Of a DNA stretch of 64,000 nucleotides, positions 19,018-29,900 are shown piece by piece (positions within the stretch are counted from its first letter, which is position 1; every line of letters starts with the position of its first letter). Source of the DNA: an uncultured Pseudomonadales bacterium (GTDB lineage: Bacteria; Pseudomonadota; Gammaproteobacteria; Pseudomonadales; Cellvibrionaceae); assembly GCA_947488935.1 (NCBI GenBank), contig CANLBN010000001.1, positions 783,273 through 847,272 on the forward strand. Direction: 5' to 3'. Made by a program: the position numbers and the translations under genes. Below the pieces are notes generated by a model. It did no database searches, had not been told where the DNA came from, and worked only from the letters and a program-made list of their open reading frames with translations.

Positions 19018-19806
19018 TTAATGCTTGCAGCTTAAGTCCTGGCGCATATCAAGTGCAGGTTGTTGAACTAATGCATCACCAATAATACTCGCTGGTACAC
19101 CAGCGATGACTTTATGAGGCGGTATGTCTTTTAATACCACACTGCCCGAAATAATATGTACACCTTCCCCGATTTCTATATTCCCTAAAATCTTGGAGCC
19201 GGCACCGATTAAAACCCCCTTACGTATCTTAGGATGGCGATCTCCGCTATCTTTACCCGTACCACCTAAGGTAACCGATTGCATAATAGAAACGTTGTCA
19301 TCAACCACGGCTGTTTCACCAATGACAATGCCCGAGCCGTGATCCAGCATAATACCTTTGCCAATTTTAGCCGCGGGGTGAATATCAATACTAAAGGCAG
19401 TAGAGATATGATTTTGTAAAAACAGAGCAATATGATGACGTTTATCATTCCATAACCAATTGGCTACACGATAAGCTTGTAGCGCATGAAAGCCTTTGTA
19501 AAATAGTAATGGTGTCGATACGCAGTCGCAAGCTGAGTCACGCTCATAGGTGGCAATAATATCGGCCCGCACTGCCTCGCTAATTTGGCTTGAAGCGTCG
19601 AGTGCTTCTTCGATCATTTCACGAATTAACAATGCAGGTGCTGCTGGGCTATCGAGCTTATTGGCTAAATGAAAACTCAAGGCATCTTCTAATGAATTAT
19701 GATTAAGTACCGTAGCATGTAAAAAGCTGGCAAGTATTGGCTCTTTAGCCGCTTGCTCCTCGGAGGTTTTTCTTATCATATCCCATACGTTGTCTTGGTT
19801 TGGCAT
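19018..19806 (-). CDS. cysE: Serine O-acetyltransferase
   Basis: CysE makes O-acetylserine from serine and acetyl-CoA, the first step of cysteine synthesis. The N-terminal helical domain (KEPILASFLHATVLNH) is followed by the left-handed beta-helix with hexapeptide repeats (IHPAAKIGKGIMLDHGSGI, QSVTLGGTGKDSGDRHPKI). The start is placed at ATG 19806 (MPNQDNVWDMIR), giving 262 residues. The longer frame to 19905 would add 33 residues foreign to the family. It is convergent with epmA and shares its direction with srkA. Confidence 0.95.
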   Translation of the reverse strand: MPNQDNVWDMIRKTSEEQAAKEPILASFLHATVLNHNSLEDALSFHLANKLDSPAAPALLIREMIEEALDASSQISEAVRADIIATYERDSACDCVSTPLLFYKGFHALQAYRVANWLWNDKRHHIALFLQNHISTAFSIDIHPAAKIGKGIMLDHGSGIVIGETAVVDDNVSIMQSVTLGGTGKDSGDRHPKIRKGVLIGAGSKILGNIEIGEGVHIISGSVVLKDIPPHKVIAGVPASIIGDALVQQPALDMRQDLSCKH

Positions 19807-19962
19807 TGCTTCTCTCGCTGTGTACGTTTGACTGGATAAGGTTATTGTTCGATAACATCGGCTATTCGACTGATAGTATATTATCGCCCACTGAATCATT
19901 GCCACTATTTTTATGGATAGATGACGACTTATCTTTAGGCTAGTTTTAAATTCCCTGACTTT

Positions 19963-20991
19963 TTACAGCCACCTAATAACCGGCTCATTTAATATTGCAA
20001 ATTGCTCTCTCAAAGATAAGATATGTTCCGCCCAATAACGTTCAGTATTAAACCATGGAAAATTATGAGGGAAGGCAAGATCATCCCAGCGTCTTGCAAG
20101 CCAAGCCGCATAGTGGAGTAGGCGCATAGCGCGTAATGGCTCAATGAGATTAAGCTCTGCTGGGTCAAAATCACAAAAATCCGTATAACCTTCTAAAATG
20201 TCAGCTATTTGCAAACATCGTTGAGAATAATCACCAGAGAGCAACATCCAAAGGTCTTGAATTGCAGGCCCATTACGAGCATCGTCGAAATCGACAAAGT
20301 GCGCATGATCATCACGCCATAAAATATTACCGGGGTGGCAATCGCCATGTAAGCCAATAGTTTTATACGTGGTTTTGTCAAAAACATTGGATATATGTTC
20401 GATAATATCTCGTGTTGTTGTCTCGTAGGCAGGAATTAAATCCTTAGGGATAAAATTATGTTCCAATAGGAAGTTGCGGCTATCGATAGCGTAGCTTTGA
20501 ATACTGACACTTGGGCGATGTTTAAAGGGTTGGTGTTGGCTAACATTGTGAATGCGCCCCATAAAACGACCAATGATTTCGAGGTGGTCACCGTTGTCTA
20601 GCTCTGGTGCATGCCCTCCGCGCCTTGGGTAGACCGAAAAGCGATAGCCCTCGTATTCGAGCAATGTTTTTTGTGCAAATTGAAGCGGTGGTACAACGGG
20701 AATATCTAAATCCAAGAGTTGCTGGGTAAACTGGTGCTCTTCAATAATTTGCTTATCACTCCAGCGATTAGGGCGATAAAATTTTGCGATCACCGGCGAG
20801 AGCCTGCCCGAGTTGTCTCTTGGTAAACTATGGTTTTCTGTATTGTCTGATTTGGCTTCTTCTATGCCTATTTGGTATACACGGTTCTCATAACTGTTGA
20901 GGGCCAATATCCGTGAGTCACTCCAATAGCCCGTACTCTCTATGGCATTAATAACAACATCCGGTGTGAGGTTTGTATAATCTGTTTGCAT
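19963..20991 (-). CDS. srkA: Stress response kinase A (YihE family)
   Basis: This is a serine/threonine kinase with a choline-kinase/APH-like fold that protects E. coli and Salmonella under envelope and oxidative stress. Characteristic pieces are LNSYENRVYQ, KFYRPNRWSDKQIIEEHQF, the catalytic loop GLHGDCHPGNILW and VDFDDARNGP. The C-terminal LIEPLRAMRLLHYAAWLARR also fits. The length of 342 is close to the usual 325-330. It is transcribed toward cysE but separated from it. Confidence 0.94.
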   Translation of the reverse strand: MQTDYTNLTPDVVINAIESTGYWSDSRILALNSYENRVYQIGIEEAKSDNTENHSLPRDNSGRLSPVIAKFYRPNRWSDKQIIEEHQFTQQLLDLDIPVVPPLQFAQKTLLEYEGYRFSVYPRRGGHAPELDNGDHLEIIGRFMGRIHNVSQHQPFKHRPSVSIQSYAIDSRNFLLEHNFIPKDLIPAYETTTRDIIEHISNVFDKTTYKTIGLHGDCHPGNILWRDDHAHFVDFDDARNGPAIQDLWMLLSGDYSQRCLQIADILEGYTDFCDFDPAELNLIEPLRAMRLLHYAAWLARRWDDLAFPHNFPWFNTERYWAEHILSLREQFAILNEPVIRWL

Positions 20992-21398
20992 GCTTAGTTG
21001 TTTGCTGTTTGTAGTGAATGGTTACTATACAGTGAAATGTACCCGAGAAGTGGATGGTTTACTCTTTGTTAAGGAACCTATAATAAGTTGTGAGTGAATT
21101 TTTCTTACCTAAATAAGCTGCTCTTTTGTTGCCTGTATGGGAGTAAGTAATTGGTGTGAGAAGGAGCGGAAGTCATTGAAATTTCACCAATAGTTCACTA
21201 TTGTCTTCTGTTTTTGCCTCAAACAGCTTCTCTCCCTCACTGAAAAATTGTTCAGAGGCTCGTAAGCGTATTTTCAGTAAACAGGATTGATTGATTCAGT
21301 TCAAGAAAACTGACAAACTAACTCAATAAAAAGTGAGCTCAGCGTAATATTCATAAAGGCTTACTTGTATGAACCTAACTAGGAATAAAAAATAAATT
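20992..21398. other. Non-coding gap between srkA and DUF6524 gene
   Basis: About 400 bp. Small dyads are present (CTGTTT/AAACAG near 21208-21226, and CTGAAAAATTGTTCAG-like bases near 21240), but no T-tract terminator, tRNA or ORF with a ribosome binding site is seen. A short untranslated RNA cannot be excluded. Confidence 0.4.
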
Positions 21399-21812
21399 AT
21401 GAATCCGGCATTTAAGTTATCTGGTGTTTTTGTACGTTTTATTGCCTCGACCTGTTTAGTCTTCGCAACATTTAACCCGTCGGGTTATTCTTATTATCAC
21501 TGGGTAGTTAATAAAGGTGACAGCAGTTTGCCATTATTACTCATTGCAGGTATTGCACTGGTTATTGGCTGGCTAATATTTTTGCGTGCAACGATGCGCT
21601 CGCTAGGCGTTATTGGCGTGAGTTTAGTGGTTGCGTTACTGGCGTGTTTTGTGTGGCTGGCAATTGATTTTAATCTTGTTAGCTTAGGTAGCCAAGTATT
21701 TGTCTATATTGTGCTAGTTATATGTGCCTTTGTTTTGGCAATCGGTATGTCTTGGTCCCACATCCGTCGTCGCATTTCTGGGCAAGCAGATGTGGATGAT
21801 GTTGATCAGTAA
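21399..21812 (+). CDS. DUF6524-like membrane protein
   Basis: The 137-residue protein has about four membrane helices. The motif FVRFIASTCLVFATFNPSGY followed by SYYHW near residues 11-36 recalls the DUF6524 family (NPSGYSYYHW). The C-terminus is charged (SHIRRRISGQADVDDVDQ) and probably cytosolic. Function is unknown. ATG 21399 follows AGGAATAAAAAATAAATT, with a somewhat distant ribosome binding site. It is convergent with the HopJ-like gene, with seven bases between stops. Confidence 0.75.
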   Translation: MNPAFKLSGVFVRFIASTCLVFATFNPSGYSYYHWVVNKGDSSLPLLLIAGIALVIGWLIFLRATMRSLGVIGVSLVVALLACFVWLAIDFNLVSLGSQVFVYIVLVICAFVLAIGMSWSHIRRRISGQADVDDVDQ

Positions 21813-21819
21813 TTTTATG

Positions 21820-22182
21820 TTATCTATTTTTAGGGGCTAGAGCCTGTTGGGCAAAACTAATGCCGGCCCAGCCGTACTTCATAAATGAGCGAATATTGGC
21901 GTGGTCATTACCCGTTGGGTTATTGAGTACGTCGCTGCGGTAAAAGCTCCCAAAGCAAGCAAGTGTTTCCTCTTCAGAAAAACTATTTAGCTTTGCGAAT
22001 GCAAATATTTTGCAAGAGCCTTCGTTACTGCCGGCCTCGTTAATAACCGTATCACCCTCTTTACCATTACTAAAACGAGTCGGGGTATAATCATATAACT
22101 CACTAATTAGCGCAATGATATCTGCAAATTCTATCGATGTTGGGTCTTTGTGGAATTGTGATTTTAAGTTTTCTAACGTCAT
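21820..22182 (-). CDS. HopJ family protein
   Basis: The 120-residue protein matches the widespread HopJ type III effector family: FADIIALISELYDYTPTRFS, a GSNEGSCKIFAFAKL stretch, LACFGSFYRSDVL and ANIRSFMKYGWAGI. Despite the effector name, which came from Pseudomonas syringae, the family is common in free-living bacteria and its function is unknown. No secretion genes are nearby. It lies 67 bases upstream of the ppiC stop on the same strand order (ppiC, then hopJ). Confidence 0.85.
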   Translation of the reverse strand: MTLENLKSQFHKDPTSIEFADIIALISELYDYTPTRFSNGKEGDTVINEAGSNEGSCKIFAFAKLNSFSEEETLACFGSFYRSDVLNNPTGNDHANIRSFMKYGWAGISFAQQALAPKNR

Positions 22183-22249
22183 ATTTTATAGGCCTAATGA
22201 ATAAAGCAGCATTACAAGGCTAAAAGCCCAGTAATGCCAAAGTCAGTTG

Positions 22250-22531
22250 CTATTCGGAGCGACTCGTCACCTCAAGCAAATGGTAGCCAAACTGGGTTTT
22301 AACCGGGCCATGGACAGTATTTAACGCGTCGTTAAATACCACTTTATCGAATTCAGGGACCATTTGACCTTGGCCAAACTCACCGAGTTCACCCCCGCTA
22401 GAGCCAGATGGGCAGCTAGAATGTTCCTTTGCTACATCGGTAAAGGCTTTTCCATTTTCGATCTCTTGTTTAAGCGCTAAGCACTTTTCTTCTGTTTCAA
22501 CCAATATATGTCGTGCGCTTGCTCTAGGCAT
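22250..22531 (-). CDS. ppiC: Peptidyl-prolyl cis-trans isomerase C (parvulin)
   Basis: A single parvulin domain of 93 residues: ASARHILVETEEKCLALKQE, the DVAKEHSSCPSGSSGGELG core, then FGQGQMVPEFDKVVF and TQFGYHLLEV. This matches cytosolic PpiC (93 residues in E. coli). There is no signal peptide. ATG 22531 is preceded by a purine-rich AGGAAAAC stretch. It likely has its own promoter in the 360-bp gap upstream. Confidence 0.95.
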   Translation of the reverse strand: MPRASARHILVETEEKCLALKQEIENGKAFTDVAKEHSSCPSGSSGGELGEFGQGQMVPEFDKVVFNDALNTVHGPVKTQFGYHLLEVTSRSE

Positions 22532-22894
22532 AGTGTTTTCCTGTTTAAGAGTTGGGTGAGATAACTTAGCTCATGCTAAGTAGGGGCATGAAATGTAAGT
22601 AAAGCATTATAATTATTTGCGCGTATAAAATAAACAAACCCTTTTAGTGCTAATGACCGCGTATTTATTATGGTTATTGGGTTGTTTTCTTCTATTTAGT
22701 CATAAATAATTATGCCGTTAAGTTATTAATTTATAAAACTTTTCTGTTTATTGCATATATATTGATCATAGTCTATTCTCAAGTAATGGATGTGCAGTTG
22801 GTGATATTCTAGGCAATATAGAAATAATCATAGCTATAAGTTATTTGCCGTCATTACGTTTCTCTCAGTTCGTCAAACTCTGCTGTATTGGTTT
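22532..22894. other. Non-coding divergent promoter region
   Basis: About 360 bp of AT-rich DNA between the divergent ppiC and GGDEF-EAL genes. It presumably holds both promoters. No RNA gene, repeat or terminator is recognised. Confidence 0.5.
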
Positions 22895-24475
22895 ATGGAA
22901 CAAAGAAGAAGGCTTCTCAGGCTCAAACAATTTATCAGGCGTAGATCTCGTCTCCATGTCGAGGTCTTTATTATCTTTTGTGTTGCTTTTTTAGCCACTG
23001 TGATTGCGGCTGAGGGCGACCTTTTTGAAGCTTTGTATGAGTTTAGCCGTAGCCATGAAAGCTGGGAGCTTGATGAGCTGTTTTCATTACTCATGGTTGC
23101 ATCGTTAGCATTGATTGCTATTTTGTGGCGCAATTTAAAATACCTAAAAATAGAGAACCGGCTCCGCTTAAAAGCAGAAGGCGAAATCAAGAAGCTAGCG
23201 TTTTACGATAGCCTAACCAACCTGCCAAATAGAGACCTGTTGTTAGATCGATTAGAAAACACATTATTTAATGCGCAAAGGCACAATAGCATTGCTGCGG
23301 TGTTATTTATTGATGTCGATAATTTTAAGCCGGTTAATGATACTTATGGTCACCATGCCGGCGATGAATTATTGATCGCAATCGCTAAGCGCTTAGAGAC
23401 TACATTGCGCGGTGGAGATACGCTTGCCCGAATTGCTGGTGATGAATTTATTGTTGTGGCGAGAACGCCCAAAAACGAAGACTGGGTGTGGGCATTAGCC
23501 GAGCGTATTACTATGGCTATGCAGAGTCCATTTTTCATTGCGAATAAAGATTTACATATCAGTGTCAGTGTTGGTGTTGCTATTTATCCGGTCGACGGAG
23601 TCGATAGTGAGCAGCTTATTAAAAACGCCGATACGGCGATGTATTTCGCTAAGAACGAAGGTAAAAATAAGTTTAAATTCTTTTCTCCAGAGATTGATTC
23701 TTCAGCTAAAAATAAATCTTTTGTGCGTGCATACCTACGCAGTGCTATGGATAATGGTGAGCTTTCCTTGGTGTATCAACCTATTGTCGATATGCAAACC
23801 CAAGAGGTTAAAGGGGCTGAGGCATTGTTGCGATGGAATAGCCTTGAGGTAGGTGATGTTGCACCGAGTGATTTTATTCCTATTGCCGAAGAGACAGGCC
23901 TCATTGAGCCTATTGGTATGTGGGTATTTCGCCAAGCTTGCATGCAAATTAAACTCTGGCGAGATGCTGGGTTTTCTCCTATTCCTCTATCCATCAATAT
24001 GTCGGCAGAACAATTAAAAAAAGAAAACTTTACAACAATGGTCGCTTTTATTTTAAAAGAATTTGATATTGCTCCCCACCTTATAGAGCTCGAATTAACA
24101 GAGACATCTATTATGTCTGATGTTGAGTCATCAATAAAATCAATGCTAGAGCTTAATCGTTTAGGAATATCTTTAGCCATTGATGATTTTGGTACAGGCT
24201 ATTCTTCCATTAGCTACTTGAGAAAATTAAAACTTAACCGATTAAAAATAGATAAAAGCTTTGTCGAAAATATCCCAGATAATAGCGAGGATATCCATAT
24301 TACTAATAGTATAATCTCTCTCGCAAATAGCCTTCATTTAGAACTAACAGTCGAGGGCATAGAGACAGATCAGCAATTCGCCCACTTTAGAGATACAAGT
24401 TGTGGGTCAGCACAGGGTTATCTTTTTAGTCGCCCAGTTAAGGCGGTAGAGTTTGAAGAATTCCTAACTAAGTAA
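22895..24475 (+). CDS. Membrane GGDEF-EAL c-di-GMP protein
   Basis: Two membrane segments (about residues 22-39 and 62-78) flank a short periplasmic loop. The cyclase domain has the AGDEF variant at 181-185, compatible with activity, and an RxxD inhibitory site at 172-175. The EAL domain has EAL at 309-311, the QPIVDM motif and DDFGTGYSS. With no recognised sensory domain, its input is unknown. It is the third c-di-GMP protein in 15 kb. ATG 22895 is chosen because it is the first in frame; no strong ribosome binding site is seen. Confidence 0.9.
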   Translation: MEQRRRLLRLKQFIRRRSRLHVEVFIIFCVAFLATVIAAEGDLFEALYEFSRSHESWELDELFSLLMVASLALIAILWRNLKYLKIENRLRLKAEGEIKKLAFYDSLTNLPNRDLLLDRLENTLFNAQRHNSIAAVLFIDVDNFKPVNDTYGHHAGDELLIAIAKRLETTLRGGDTLARIAGDEFIVVARTPKNEDWVWALAERITMAMQSPFFIANKDLHISVSVGVAIYPVDGVDSEQLIKNADTAMYFAKNEGKNKFKFFSPEIDSSAKNKSFVRAYLRSAMDNGELSLVYQPIVDMQTQEVKGAEALLRWNSLEVGDVAPSDFIPIAEETGLIEPIGMWVFRQACMQIKLWRDAGFSPIPLSINMSAEQLKKENFTTMVAFILKEFDIAPHLIELELTETSIMSDVESSIKSMLELNRLGISLAIDDFGTGYSSISYLRKLKLNRLKIDKSFVENIPDNSEDIHITNSIISLANSLHLELTVEGIETDQQFAHFRDTSCGSAQGYLFSRPVKAVEFEEFLTK

Positions 24476-24596
24476 CGTATCTAATAATATTTATTAAAAA
24501 TAGCTGCCAATCACTTCCTTCTGTAATAAATTAGTCTATAATAGACGCCGTAACCTTTTCTGCCCTTTAATCATCTAATCTAATAAGAATCGAATA

Positions 24597-24617
24597 TGTT
24601 TATAGTCACTATAAACA
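24597..24617. promoter_or_regulatory. 21-bp perfect palindrome upstream of kinase-like gene
   Basis: TGTTTATAG-TCA-CTATAAACA is perfectly symmetric and lies 59 bp upstream of the kinase-like gene. It could be an operator for a dimeric regulator. No regulator gene is adjacent, so the binder is unknown. Confidence 0.45.
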
Positions 24618-24675
24618 AGTCGTAGTGCTGTGCTTTTTATAGCAATAGCTTAGAGTATTAGGGGGTAAAAATATA

Positions 24676-25377
24676 TTGGTAAATAGCGATATGGATTCCA
24701 GCGTTTTTCAAAGTCAAGACTGCAAAAAGCTTAAAGTGCTACAGGGTTGTAGTGCTTATTTAAAAGCGAGTGTTTATGTTCAGCTATGCGGGCCGACAAA
24801 TACGCCTGTTATTGTAAAAGACTTTAGTCACTCTCCTTTTTTGTTACGTGCAACCTTCTGTCGCCTATTACTCAATAGAGAAATTAAAGCACTCATGCGT
24901 TTAAATAGTGTTAGCGGCGTGCCTAAATTTTTGGGCCGCTATGGCCAAAACGGCTTTGTTATGGAGCTTGTCGAGGGGGTACACCCCACGAAGAAAGACT
25001 TTCAAAGCTCTAGGGAGCTGTCTGGCGCGCTCAGAGAGCTATTGAAGGAAATACATGCTTCGGGTGTGACTCATAACGATGTGCGAATGAAAAATATTAT
25101 CATAAGTAATAACAAATTATTTATGATTGATTATGCTGCTGCTTTTACGACTAGTAGTCGTTCCAATCTTTTGAATCGTCTAATGCGGCCTATCTTTTGT
25201 GCGTTGAAACTGATTGATGAGTCAAAAGTATCTGACTTATACGAAGACAAAGATAGTTATACTACTAGTACTGGCAAATCTGCATTTTTTTATATTTCTA
25301 AAAAAATGCATATTATTGTTGATGGGTGGAAATATATTCTAAAGCTGATAAGAAAGGTAATACATTCTAAGAAATAG
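24676..25377 (+). CDS. Lipopolysaccharide-kinase-like/small protein kinase fold
   Basis: The 233-residue protein has a minimal kinase fold: a possible lysine in VIVKDF, the hinge region FVMELVEGVHPTKK, the catalytic loop VTHNDVRMKNIII (HxDxxxxN) and the metal aspartate in LFMIDYAAAF. Such proteins resemble the RIO/WaaP-type kinases that phosphorylate lipopolysaccharide sugars or proteins. The C-terminal part is basic with no membrane helix. TTG at 24676 has a good AGGGGG site 10 bases upstream, while ATG 24691 is poorly spaced. It is a single-gene unit. Substrate is unknown. Confidence 0.7.
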   Translation: MVNSDMDSSVFQSQDCKKLKVLQGCSAYLKASVYVQLCGPTNTPVIVKDFSHSPFLLRATFCRLLLNREIKALMRLNSVSGVPKFLGRYGQNGFVMELVEGVHPTKKDFQSSRELSGALRELLKEIHASGVTHNDVRMKNIIISNNKLFMIDYAAAFTTSSRSNLLNRLMRPIFCALKLIDESKVSDLYEDKDSYTTSTGKSAFFYISKKMHIIVDGWKYILKLIRKVIHSKK

Positions 25378-25634
25378 TAGTTATGGATGATTTACATGCA
25401 AGCTTTTTGAGCCTTATCGTTCTTCTAAGTTAAAAATACTAAAAGATTAATGCCTTATTAAAGGAGTAGATAAGGATAATGGCATGAACTCGATGACTAC
25501 TTAAAAAGTATCGGTATACACTATTCATTGTAGCGGTATGTAACTCACTCTTCTCAAATATTACCCCCTAATGCTAAAGAGTCATATTTAACCTGCTCCC
25601 AACCAAAAGCTAAAAAACTTTATTGCTTTGTTAA

Positions 25635-26984
25635 CTAATAAATTCCTAAGGATTTGTATAGACTAATAATACTCTCTGCCTGTGCGACTTCTGAGGTGAC
25701 TAATGCAGAGTCGGCTTCGTTCACAGTGCGTTGTGCATCGAGTATGTCTAAAAACGATATCTCCCCTTCTTGGTATAAACTTTGAGATAACTCCAGAGCC
25801 TTATTTGCATTGTCGTAGGCACGTTGTAGCGATGCTCTTTGAGTATCTATATAAGAATAGTCGTTAAGTGCTGTTTCTACCTCGGTTATAGCATTAAGAA
25901 TCGTAAGTCGATACTGTTCGTAGGCAACTCGCTCTCTCGCTTTTGCGGCATCTATACGTCCCTCAATGCGGCCAAAGTCAATTAAATTAATCGCGGTACC
26001 TAAGGTTACATTCCATACTCTTGTAGGCGATGTAAAAGCCCCTTCGGTTTCACCAAAAAAACCACTGATGGTAAAACTCGGCCATAGCTCAGCAGTTACA
26101 GATTGTTTTAGAGCTGTATTCTCCGATAAATTTGCCGACGCTGCACGGATATCAGGCCTCAATAGTAATACTTGAGAGGGGGATAACAGTAAAGGGTTTG
26201 CTGTTAAATGGGGTATGTCTCTAGGGGTCGATAACAAGGTGAGTAAATCGCTAGGTGTTTCTCCAGTCAAAACACTTAAGCGTAGACGTGCATTGTTGGT
26301 GAGTCGTGTAAAATCTGGGATCGATGATTGGGTTGTGTTAACTAAACTTTTAGCCCGCTCTTCATCTAGGCGTGTAGATTCTCCTAACTCTCTTTGTGTG
26401 CGAATAAGCTCCAGTGTTTTCTTTTGTGTATTGAGGTTTTTTTGGGCAATTGATGCTTGTTTAGCAAAGCCCCGATAATCAATGTAGGCGCGCGCGACCT
26501 CAGCAATTAAGCTGACAGTGGTATCGTGATACTCATTTTGTAATGCCAAAATACGCGAGTCTGCTGCGCTTAGGTTTTTTTTGTTTTTGCCAAAAACATC
26601 AATCTCAAAAGACGCATCAAATAGTGACTCTGAAAAGTTACCTGGAGCCACAAATCCAAAATCTTCTCTACTCACATCGGCGCGGCCACCTAACTGAGGG
26701 AACAAAAAGGAGCGGGTGTTTCTGCGTAAACCTCTTGCCTCGGCAATGCGAGCCTCAGCAATATTGCGGTCAGGGCTGCTAACAAGCATCTTTTCAATGA
26801 GTTGGTTTAATGTTTCATCGCTAAAATGTGTCCACCAGTTTTTTAAATTTTCAGCATTTGTGTGCTCAATATTTTGATGCTTTGGTGATGTCCATTGATC
26901 AACTTTTTGGGGCTCGGGTAAGCTTGTATTTGTGCTGCAGGCGGTAATGGCGAAAATAATACCGCTCATAAAAATAGCTTTCAT
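25635..26984 (-). CDS. RND efflux outer membrane lipoprotein (OprM/NodT family)
   Basis: The 449-residue TolC-like channel has a lipoprotein signal (MKAIFMSGIIFAITAC, lipid cysteine at about residue 16). Two outer membrane efflux repeats follow, typical of NodT members (LLLLRPDIRAASANL, GEISFLDILDAQRTVNEA). It completes the three-part pump with the RND permease and adaptor encoded upstream. Its start at 26984 overlaps the permease stop by one base, so translation is probably coupled. Confidence 0.94.
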   Translation of the reverse strand: MKAIFMSGIIFAITACSTNTSLPEPQKVDQWTSPKHQNIEHTNAENLKNWWTHFSDETLNQLIEKMLVSSPDRNIAEARIAEARGLRRNTRSFLFPQLGGRADVSREDFGFVAPGNFSESLFDASFEIDVFGKNKKNLSAADSRILALQNEYHDTTVSLIAEVARAYIDYRGFAKQASIAQKNLNTQKKTLELIRTQRELGESTRLDEERAKSLVNTTQSSIPDFTRLTNNARLRLSVLTGETPSDLLTLLSTPRDIPHLTANPLLLSPSQVLLLRPDIRAASANLSENTALKQSVTAELWPSFTISGFFGETEGAFTSPTRVWNVTLGTAINLIDFGRIEGRIDAAKARERVAYEQYRLTILNAITEVETALNDYSYIDTQRASLQRAYDNANKALELSQSLYQEGEISFLDILDAQRTVNEADSALVTSEVAQAESIISLYKSLGIY

Positions 26985-29900
26985 TATGTCTGTTCCTGCT
27001 GTTTAGTGCCTCGCAGCGAGGCTTCTATCTTGCGCAATAGCACATAAAAAACGGGTGTAAAAATTAAACCAAAAACAGTGACGCCTATCATGCCATAAAA
27101 AACGGCAATCCCAATTGCTTGACGCATTTCTGCCCCGGCACCTTCACCCACAACTAAAGGTAGTACGCCCATGATAAACGCAATGGATGTCATCAGTATT
27201 GGACGTAAGCGCAAACGAGAGGCTTCAACTGCTGCTGTAACTATATCTTTACCTTGTCGCTCTAACTCGCGAGCGAACTCCACGATTAAAATAGCATTTT
27301 TAGAGGCGAGCCCTGCGAGTACAAATAATGCAATTTGTGTGAAAATATTATTATTTTCACCCGAAATATAAAGACCCAACATCGCCGATAAAATAGCCAT
27401 GGGCACAATTAAAATAACCGCCAAGGGTAATGTTAAGCTTTCGTATTGTGCTGCTAGAACAAGAAAGACAAGAAACAGGCATAGCGGAAAAATAAATATT
27501 GCAGTATCACCGGCTAAAATTTGCTGATAGGTTAATTCTGTCCATTCGAAATCAATACCCGGTGGCAACGTCTCGTTGAGTATTTTGGTGATAGCCACTT
27601 GTGCCTGACCCGACGAATACCCCGGTGCCGCATCACCATTTATATCCGCCGAGCGATAGGCATTATAACGAGAGGCTATCTCTGGCCCAAAGCTTTCTTC
27701 TATGCTTACACTAGATCCAAGAGGGACCATTTGCCCATCTAAGTTACGTGTTTGTAGCGATAAAATATCGGCAGGTTTTGCACGAAAAGAGGTGTCGGCC
27801 TGTGCGATAACCTGATAGGTTCTGCCAAACTGATTAAAGTCATTGACGTACATCGAGCCTAAATAAATTTGCATCGTGCGGAAAAGCTCGTCGATAGGAA
27901 TCCCAAGTTGTTCGGCCTTGGTACGATCTACGTTGGCAAATAGTTGCGGGTAATTAATATTGTAGTTGGAAAAAGCGCGTGTCAAAGCTGGGTCTGCATT
28001 CGCTTTTGTTAGAACATCTTTGACGGCATTATCCAATGCTTCATAACCTTGGTCTGTGCGGTCTTGAATTTGCAGTTTAAAACCACCAACATTACCTAAG
28101 CCGCGAACCGGTGGTGCAGGGAATATAGCAATAAAGGCTTCATCGATACCACTAAATTTGGCTTGTAGTGCCTGTGCAATAGCAAAGCCATTTTTCTCAG
28201 GTGTTGTACGCGTATCAAAGTCATCTAACGTGACAAATACAATGCCAGATGCCGGTGCATTAACAAAACCATTAATAGACAAGCCAGGAAATTGTACTGC
28301 GCCTGCAACACCGTCTTGTTGCAGAGCGATATCCGCCATTTTGCGTAATACTTCTTCGGTACGCTCAAGTGTTGCGCCTGGAGGCAGTTGTGCAAAGCTG
28401 ACTAGATAACCTTTGTCTTGTGCTGGAACAAAACCCTTTGGCACAATTTGAAAACTATAGGCAGTAAAGCCAACAAGAATGGCAAACGCTCCCATCATAA
28501 TTGCTTTGCGGCGTGTGAAAATACCCACTTTTTTAGCGTAGCTGGTTTGGCCTCGGGCAAAGATCCGATTAAATAAACCAAAGAAGCGGCCAAATAAAAA
28601 GTTCATGGTTTTTGTTAACCAGTCTTTTTGTTCGCTCTTTGGTTTTAGTAATAATGCTGCCATTGCAGGGCTTAGTGTTAAAGAGTTGAAGGTCGAAATA
28701 AAGGTGGCAATTGCAATAGTTAATGCAAATTGTTGATAAAACTGCCCGGTAAGCCCGCTAACAAATGCAATGGGGATAAATACGCCTGCGAGCACCAGTG
28801 AGGTCGCAATAATGGGGCCTGTGACCTCTTTCATTGCCTGTATGGTTGCGTCGCGTGGAGATTTTCCTTGTTCTACATTGCGTTCAACATTTTCGACAAC
28901 CACAATGGCGTCATCGACAACAATACCAATGGCGAGTATCAATCCAAATAATGAAAGCACATTAATCGAAAAGCCAAACAGTGACATAAAGGCAAACGTA
29001 CCAACGATCGAAACTGGAACTGCTAATAAAGGAATAATTGATGCGCGCCATGTTTGGAGAAAAATAATCACCACAAGCACGACTAATGCAACAGCTTCAA
29101 ATAATGTTGTAACCACTGTTTTAATAGAATCCCTAACAAAGACAGTGGGGTCATACACAATCGAAAAATCAACGTCGTTTGGCATAGTCTCTTTGAGGCG
29201 CGCCATCGTTTTGCGAACATCGCTAGAAATATTTAAAGCATTAGCACCGGGCGATGCAAAAATAGGTATAGCCACGGCCTGTTGGTTGTTTAGCATTGAT
29301 CGCAGAGAGTAGGTTTGTGCATCAAGCTCTACACGCGCCACGTCAGACAAACGGGTAATAACACCATTTGTATCGCGTTTAATAATAATATTTTCGAATT
29401 CTTCTTTGCTTTGTAGGCGGCCTTTAATGTTGATTGGTAATTGCAGCTCTACACTGTCATCGTAAGGTGGCCCACCTATAACGCCAGCAGCCACTTGAAT
29501 ATTTTGTCGGCGTATTGAGGCAACAACTTCTGAGGGGTTTAGGTCTCGCTCTGCAATACGATCTGGGTTTAACCATACACGCATCGCGTAGTCGCCGGAG
29601 CCAAATAGGCGTGCCTCACCAACACCTTTAATTTTCGCTAATTCATCGCGTATATTTAATGTGGCGTAGTTGCGCAGATAAAGCATGTCGTAGGTATTGT
29701 TAGGTGAGCGCAAATGCACAACCATGGTTAAAGCGGGCGAGCTTTTTGTAACGGTTACGCCCAAATCTCTAGTGAGTTCGGGGAGTCGTGGTAGTGCTTG
29801 CGAAACACGGTTTTGTATTAGCTGTTGTGCTAAATCGGGATCGGTGCCAATGGCAAAAGTAACCCGTAATTGCATATTGCCATCGGAAGTGGCCAGTGAA

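Noticed and set aside
28770..29312. 180-codon plus-strand frame inside the RND permease gene
   Set aside because: Opposite-strand shadow of a full-length permease; threonine- and serine-rich, with no start signal.
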